64,000 bases of DNA from an uncultured Eubacteriales bacterium (lineage in GTDB: Bacteria; Bacillota; Clostridia; Oscillospirales; Acutalibacteraceae): the NCBI GenBank assembly GCA_900318495.1, contig ONLA01000008.1:33171-97170 (forward strand), given 5' to 3'. Below are positions 60,512-64,000 of the stretch, in pieces. The notes under the pieces were generated by a model. That model ran no database searches and was not told the DNA's origin. It saw only the letters and a program-made list of their open reading frames with translations. Within the stretch, counting starts at the first letter, position 1. Every line of letters starts with the position of its first letter. Position numbers and translations under genes: made by a program.

Positions 60512-62515
60512 ATGAAAAAATCACGGCTGAAAACGCCGTTTACGGTTTGTATAATTGTTTCGCTGGTTTGTATGGCGATTTTTACCGCGCGTCTTGTTGA
60601 CTGGCAGCTTGTACACGGCGGACAGTATAAGCTTATCTCGGCAAAATCTACCAACTACAGCGTTGAGACCGACGCTGTCCGAGGTGAAATTCTCGATAAA
60701 AACGGCAACGGACTGGTTGTGAACACTACACGGTACAAAATTGTGATTGACAAGCTTTATGCCGATGAAAGCAAGCTCAGCAACACCACGCTGAGGCTGA
60801 TTTCACTGCTTGAAAAAACAGGCGGCAAGTGGATTGACAGCCTGCCTGTGGATTACAGGGACGGTTTTGTTTTCCGTGAAAAATCCGGTGCGGAAATTGA
60901 CGAGCTTAAAGAGCTTGCGGGGATAAAAAGCGACGCTTCAGCCGCCGCTTGTATTTCAGCGCTGAAGGAACGTTATTCAATTCCCGACGGCTATACCGAG
61001 GAACAGCTTCGCAAGATTCTTTCGGTGCGCTACGGAATGGAGCGGGACGGCTATTCGAACGCCAAGCCCTATACCTTCGCCGACAATATAAGCCGTAACG
61101 CGATGAACGCCGTAAGCGAAAACACCCAGGGGATAAGCGGAGTTGAGGTGCAGACTTATCTTGTGCGCCGCGCGGAGGACGCTTCGCTCGCGCCGCATAT
61201 TTTAGGCGCGCTCGGTTCGGTTTCGGAGGAGGAATACAACGAGCTGAGCAAGGGCGGCAAGGAGTATACCCTTACCGATACGGTCGGTAAATTTGGTATT
61301 GAACAGGCCTTTGAACAGGAGCTGAAGGGCGTTGGCGGAACAAAAATAATCCGCAAAAACGCCGACGGCTCAATTGTTGATACGGTTGAAACAATTGATT
61401 CACAGCCCGGCAACTCGGTTTTTCTTACAATAGACAGCAAGCTGCAAAAAAAGGCGGTTCAGTCGCTTGAAAAAAACATAAAGGACGCAAAGGCTTACGG
61501 CGAGGAAGAGGCGGAAAACAAAGGTCAGAATCTTCAGGGAGAGGACTGTGAATCCGGAGCTGTCGTAATGCTCAGCGTCAAGGATTTTTCGGTGCTCGCC
61601 GCGGCAAGCTATCCGACATATGATTTAAACAAATACAGCGAATACGGAGACTATTACGTTAAGCTTACCCAAAATAAAAATTCGCCGATGTTTAACCGCG
61701 CCTTTACGGGCACATTCGCCTGGGGGTCGGTGTTTAAGCCCTGCGTGGCGCTTGCGGCGCTTGAGGAAAAAATAATAACCCCCGATACCGAAATCTTTTG
61801 CACCGAAAAATATGACTATTACCCATCAAATGTTGTTAAATGTATGCACCGCCACGAGGAGGAGGATTTAAAGGGAGCAATCACCGAATCCTGTAACTAT
61901 TACTTTGCCGAAACCGGCAGGCGGCTCGGCATTGAAAATATGTATCTTTACGCCGAAAAGCTCGGCTTCGGCGAATACACAGGCGTTGAAATAGACGAAG
62001 CTCGGGGAACTCTTGCCGGACGCGACAGTAAAACCTGGGAGGCAGGCAACACGGTATCGGCGGCAATCGGTCAGTCCGACAACGCCTTTACTCCGGTTCA
62101 GCTCGCAACTTACGCGGCGACAATCGCCAACAACGGTACCCGGCTTAAAACCCACCTTGTGAGCAAAATTACCGACTACACACGCCAAAAAACCGTGAAA
62201 AGCTTTGACAAAGCGGAAAAGGTTGACACCGCAGGGGTGTCGGCAAAGAACCTTAAAACCGTTCAGGAAGCAATGTTAAACGTTACCCGTGATGAAAAGG
62301 GAACGGCGTACCCGGTTTTCGGAGATTACAAGGTCAAGGTCGCGGCTAAAACGGGCACGGCGGAAAATTCGGGCTCGGACCACACAACTTTTATCTGCTA
62401 CGCGCCTTACGACAAACCGGAGGTAGCTGTGGCGGTTGTCCTTGAGCACGGCGTAAAGGGCGTGTATTCAATGCAGGTCGCCAGGGATTTGTTGGATGAG
62501 TATTTTAAAAAATAG
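60512..62515 (+). CDS. mrdA: Penicillin-binding protein 2, class B transpeptidase
   Basis: A 667-residue membrane-anchored peptidoglycan transpeptidase. An N-terminal helix (about 9-27) precedes the dimerisation domain (RGEILDKNGNGLVVN). The catalytic domain shows the nucleophile SVFK in GSVFKPCVAL, the second motif SCN (ESCNYYFAETGRRLG) and the third KTG (VAAKTGTAEN). SVFK replaces the more frequent STFK or STMK. It crosslinks wall strands during elongation with MreBCD and RodA. The C-terminus ends soon after the domain. rodA is not in the window. Confidence 0.95.
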   Translation: MKKSRLKTPFTVCIIVSLVCMAIFTARLVDWQLVHGGQYKLISAKSTNYSVETDAVRGEILDKNGNGLVVNTTRYKIVIDKLYADESKLSNTTLRLISLLEKTGGKWIDSLPVDYRDGFVFREKSGAEIDELKELAGIKSDASAAACISALKERYSIPDGYTEEQLRKILSVRYGMERDGYSNAKPYTFADNISRNAMNAVSENTQGISGVEVQTYLVRRAEDASLAPHILGALGSVSEEEYNELSKGGKEYTLTDTVGKFGIEQAFEQELKGVGGTKIIRKNADGSIVDTVETIDSQPGNSVFLTIDSKLQKKAVQSLEKNIKDAKAYGEEEAENKGQNLQGEDCESGAVVMLSVKDFSVLAAASYPTYDLNKYSEYGDYYVKLTQNKNSPMFNRAFTGTFAWGSVFKPCVALAALEEKIITPDTEIFCTEKYDYYPSNVVKCMHRHEEEDLKGAITESCNYYFAETGRRLGIENMYLYAEKLGFGEYTGVEIDEARGTLAGRDSKTWEAGNTVSAAIGQSDNAFTPVQLATYAATIANNGTRLKTHLVSKITDYTRQKTVKSFDKAEKVDTAGVSAKNLKTVQEAMLNVTRDEKGTAYPVFGDYKVKVAAKTGTAENSGSDHTTFICYAPYDKPEVAVAVVLEHGVKGVYSMQVARDLLDEYFKK

Positions 62516-62680
62516 TGTGTTCATAAAAATATACCACAACATTTTGTGCAATTGGCTTAATTTACCAATGCTTTTTAGCAAGAATAACTAAAATATTTAC
62601 AAAAAGTTTGTGTGAAAATAATTGTCCTCGCTTGTTGCTCTTTACAATGTTTTGTGATAAAATAATTTAGAGGTAGTATT

Positions 62681-63421
62681 ATGATGAACAATGTAATAGT
62701 TGTCGCGTCCGGAAAAGGCGGCACAGGCAAGTCTACGGTTTGCATTTGCCTTTCGGTCGCGCTTGTAAAACAAGGTAAAAAGGTACTGCTGATTGACAGC
62801 GACAGCGGTATGCGCGGTTTGGATATTATGCTCGACATTGAGCAGGATATTCTTTTCGACGCGTCCGACGCCGTTTGCGGCAACTGCTCGTTCGGCGAGG
62901 CGGTTTACAAAAGCCGTCACAACGATAATCTCTACCTTATGGCTGCTCCGTTCGACGCCGAAAACGAACTCAGCCCGTCGGTGTTCAGGCAGCTTGTAAA
63001 TTCGGTAAAAAACAATTTTGATTATGTAATCATCGACTCCCCTGCCGGAATCGGTTCGGGGTTTGTTACCGCGGCGGCTCCTGCCGGACGCGCGCTTATT
63101 GTCGCCAACGCCGAGCCAACCTCGGTAAGAGGCGGTGTAAAGGTGCGCAAAAAGCTTGAAGCGGCTTCAATCGGCGACATTCGCCTTGTGATTAACCGCT
63201 TTGACAAAAGGATGTTCAAAAAGCTTGGCTTTTACCGTGATTTGGACGCGGTGATAGACGCGTCGCAAACCCAACTAATCGCGGTTGTGCCTTTCAGCAT
63301 TGATATTTCGGTAATTATGCAGCGCGGAGCGGCAGGAATAGAATTTAATTCTTCGCTTGCTGCCTTTGACAGACTCGCTAAGAGAATTGACGGACAGCGT
63401 GTTCCGCTTGTTTTGAATTAA
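62681..63421 (+). CDS. minD: MinD/ParA-family ATPase
   Basis: A 246-residue deviant-Walker ATPase: GKGGTGKST (residues 11-19), switch I LIDSDSGMRGLD and switch II VIIDSPAGIGSGF. The C-terminal amphipathic membrane helix of classical MinD (rich in Lys/Phe after residue 250) is not obvious; the chain ends RIDGQRVPLVLN. MinD normally recruits MinC to block off-centre division. No minC or minE neighbour exists here, so a distinct ParA-like role is possible. GAGG lies before the ATG, and it lies between pbp2 and mgsA. Confidence 0.85.
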   Translation: MMNNVIVVASGKGGTGKSTVCICLSVALVKQGKKVLLIDSDSGMRGLDIMLDIEQDILFDASDAVCGNCSFGEAVYKSRHNDNLYLMAAPFDAENELSPSVFRQLVNSVKNNFDYVIIDSPAGIGSGFVTAAAPAGRALIVANAEPTSVRGGVKVRKKLEAASIGDIRLVINRFDKRMFKKLGFYRDLDAVIDASQTQLIAVVPFSIDISVIMQRGAAGIEFNSSLAAFDRLAKRIDGQRVPLVLN

Positions 63422-63456
63422 CGTAAAATAAATTTTAAGTTTGGAGGATGACGGAT

Positions 63457-63852
63457 ATGAATATAGCCCTTATAGCTCATGACGAAAAAAAGGAACTTAT
63501 GGTGCAGTTCTGCATTGCGTACTGCGGCGTTTTAAGCCGTAATAATCTTTGTGCAACGGGCACAACCGGAAAAATGGTATCGGAAGCAACAGGACTTACA
63601 GTGCAGAAGTTCCTGTCCGGTTCTCAGGGCGGCAGCCAGCAAATTGCGGCGCGTATTGCCTGCAATGAAATTGATATGCTCCTGTTTTTCAGAGATCCGC
63701 TTAATCCCAAGCCGAACGAGGCTAACGATATGGATATGCTGCGCCTTTGCGATATGCATAACATTCCGGTTGCCACAAATATCGCCACAGCCGAGGTTCT
63801 TATCCACGGACTTGAGCGCGGCGACCTTGACTGGAGAAATATTTTAAAGTAA
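63457..63852 (+). CDS. mgsA: Methylglyoxal synthase
   Basis: A 131-residue enzyme that converts dihydroxyacetone phosphate to methylglyoxal, an overflow route when phosphate is low. Family motifs: [34 protein letters not shown] and the catalytic-region [15 protein letters not shown], then [20 protein letters not shown] is nine bases before the ATG at 63457; an ATG at 63448 overlaps the ribosome site and is rejected. It follows the MinD-like gene by 35 nt and ends in a strong terminator, so it closes this operon. Confidence 0.97.
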   Translation: MNIALIAHDEKKELMVQFCIAYCGVLSRNNLCATGTTGKMVSEATGLTVQKFLSGSQGGSQQIAARIACNEIDMLLFFRDPLNPKPNEANDMDMLRLCDMHNIPVATNIATAEVLIHGLERGDLDWRNILK

Positions 63853-63870
63853 TTAAATGACCTTAATATG

Positions 63871-63897
63871 TCGGACGGCGGGGGCCGTCCGATTTTT
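63871..63897 (+). terminator. Terminator after mgsA
   Basis: TCGGACGGC and GCCGTCCGA form a perfect GC-rich 9-bp stem with a GGGG loop, followed by TTTTT. Confidence 0.95.
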
Positions 63898-63905
63898 ATG
63901 TACTT

Positions 63906-64000
63906 ATACTAATACCTAATAAAAAGTAGCCAATCTTTGCGGTCTATTTTCCGCAATACTGCGTTGTCGTCCTTGCAAGGCGCCAGCCTTGCCGCGTCCT
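63906..64000 (-). repeat. MITE family B copy (B6), cut by the window edge
   Basis: It begins ATACTAATACCTAATAAAAA and carries the long central variant GCGTTGTCGTCCTTGCAAGG, as in copy B1 at 10459, then GCCAGCCTTGCCGCGTCC to the last base of the window. Confidence 0.9.

Overview
The window is the chromosomal replication-origin region of a low-to-mid GC Firmicute, most likely a Clostridia member near Ruminococcus (Oscillospirales). The reasons are the gene order rpmH-rnpA-yidD-yidC-jag-mnmE-mnmG on the minus strand facing dnaA-dnaN-yaaA-recF-remB-gyrB-gyrA on the plus strand, sigma-A type promoters and GGAGG ribosome sites throughout, and a secreted protein that combines leucine-rich repeats with a type I dockerin. 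No rRNA, phage, CRISPR array or intact insertion sequence is visible.

Layout. 1-4.7 kb: ribosome/tRNA maturation and membrane insertion (MnmG partial, MnmE, Jag/KhpB, YidC, YidD, RnpA, L34). 4.7-7.1 kb: origin area; dnaA is bracketed by an imperfect inverted repeat of about 163 bp that is related to a 106-bp tandem repeat. 7.1-16 kb: replication genes with a pair of zinc-ribbon membrane proteins before gyrB and a hotdog thioesterase between gyrB and gyrA. 16-20 kb: lipoprotein, an ArsR/SdpI-type pair with palindromic operators, a lipase-like protein and a Leu-Glu-Met tRNA operon. 20-34 kb: metabolic and housekeeping genes (phosphoribosyltransferase, leuCD, transglutaminase-like protein, queT, cation efflux, HAD enzymes, nth, two AraC regulators, cinA, rsmE, mtnN, ilvB). 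34-41 kb: lipid and envelope glycosylation module (DagK-like, PlsC, GtrA, Cache-like protein, GtrB/CsbB-like, YfhO). 41-48.6 kb: LRR/dockerin protein, C39-like protease and Ser/Thr kinase operon, Usp-like protein. 48.9-52 kb: rplM-rpsI followed by a type II restriction-modification pair that has replaced the last codons of rpsI. 52-64 kb: HAD and GH13 enzymes, zapA, U32 protease, dut, then the shape/division operon mreBCD-pbp2-minD-mgsA.

Two families of small, non-coding, terminal-inverted-repeat elements (MITE-like) are scattered between genes: family A (about 115-120 bp, ends AGGCAA...TTGCCT) and family B (about 115-133 bp or more, ends ATACTAAT...ATTAGTAT). They sit directly on gene boundaries, sometimes at stop codons or just before start codons.

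The observations most worth follow-up are the inverted repeats around dnaA, the altered S9 tail at the restriction-modification insertion, the two MITE families, the glycosylation module with an unexplained sensor-like protein in its operon, and an SdpI-type gene with no conventional start codon next to its ribosome site. All functional calls come from reading motifs and gene order; no database search was run.
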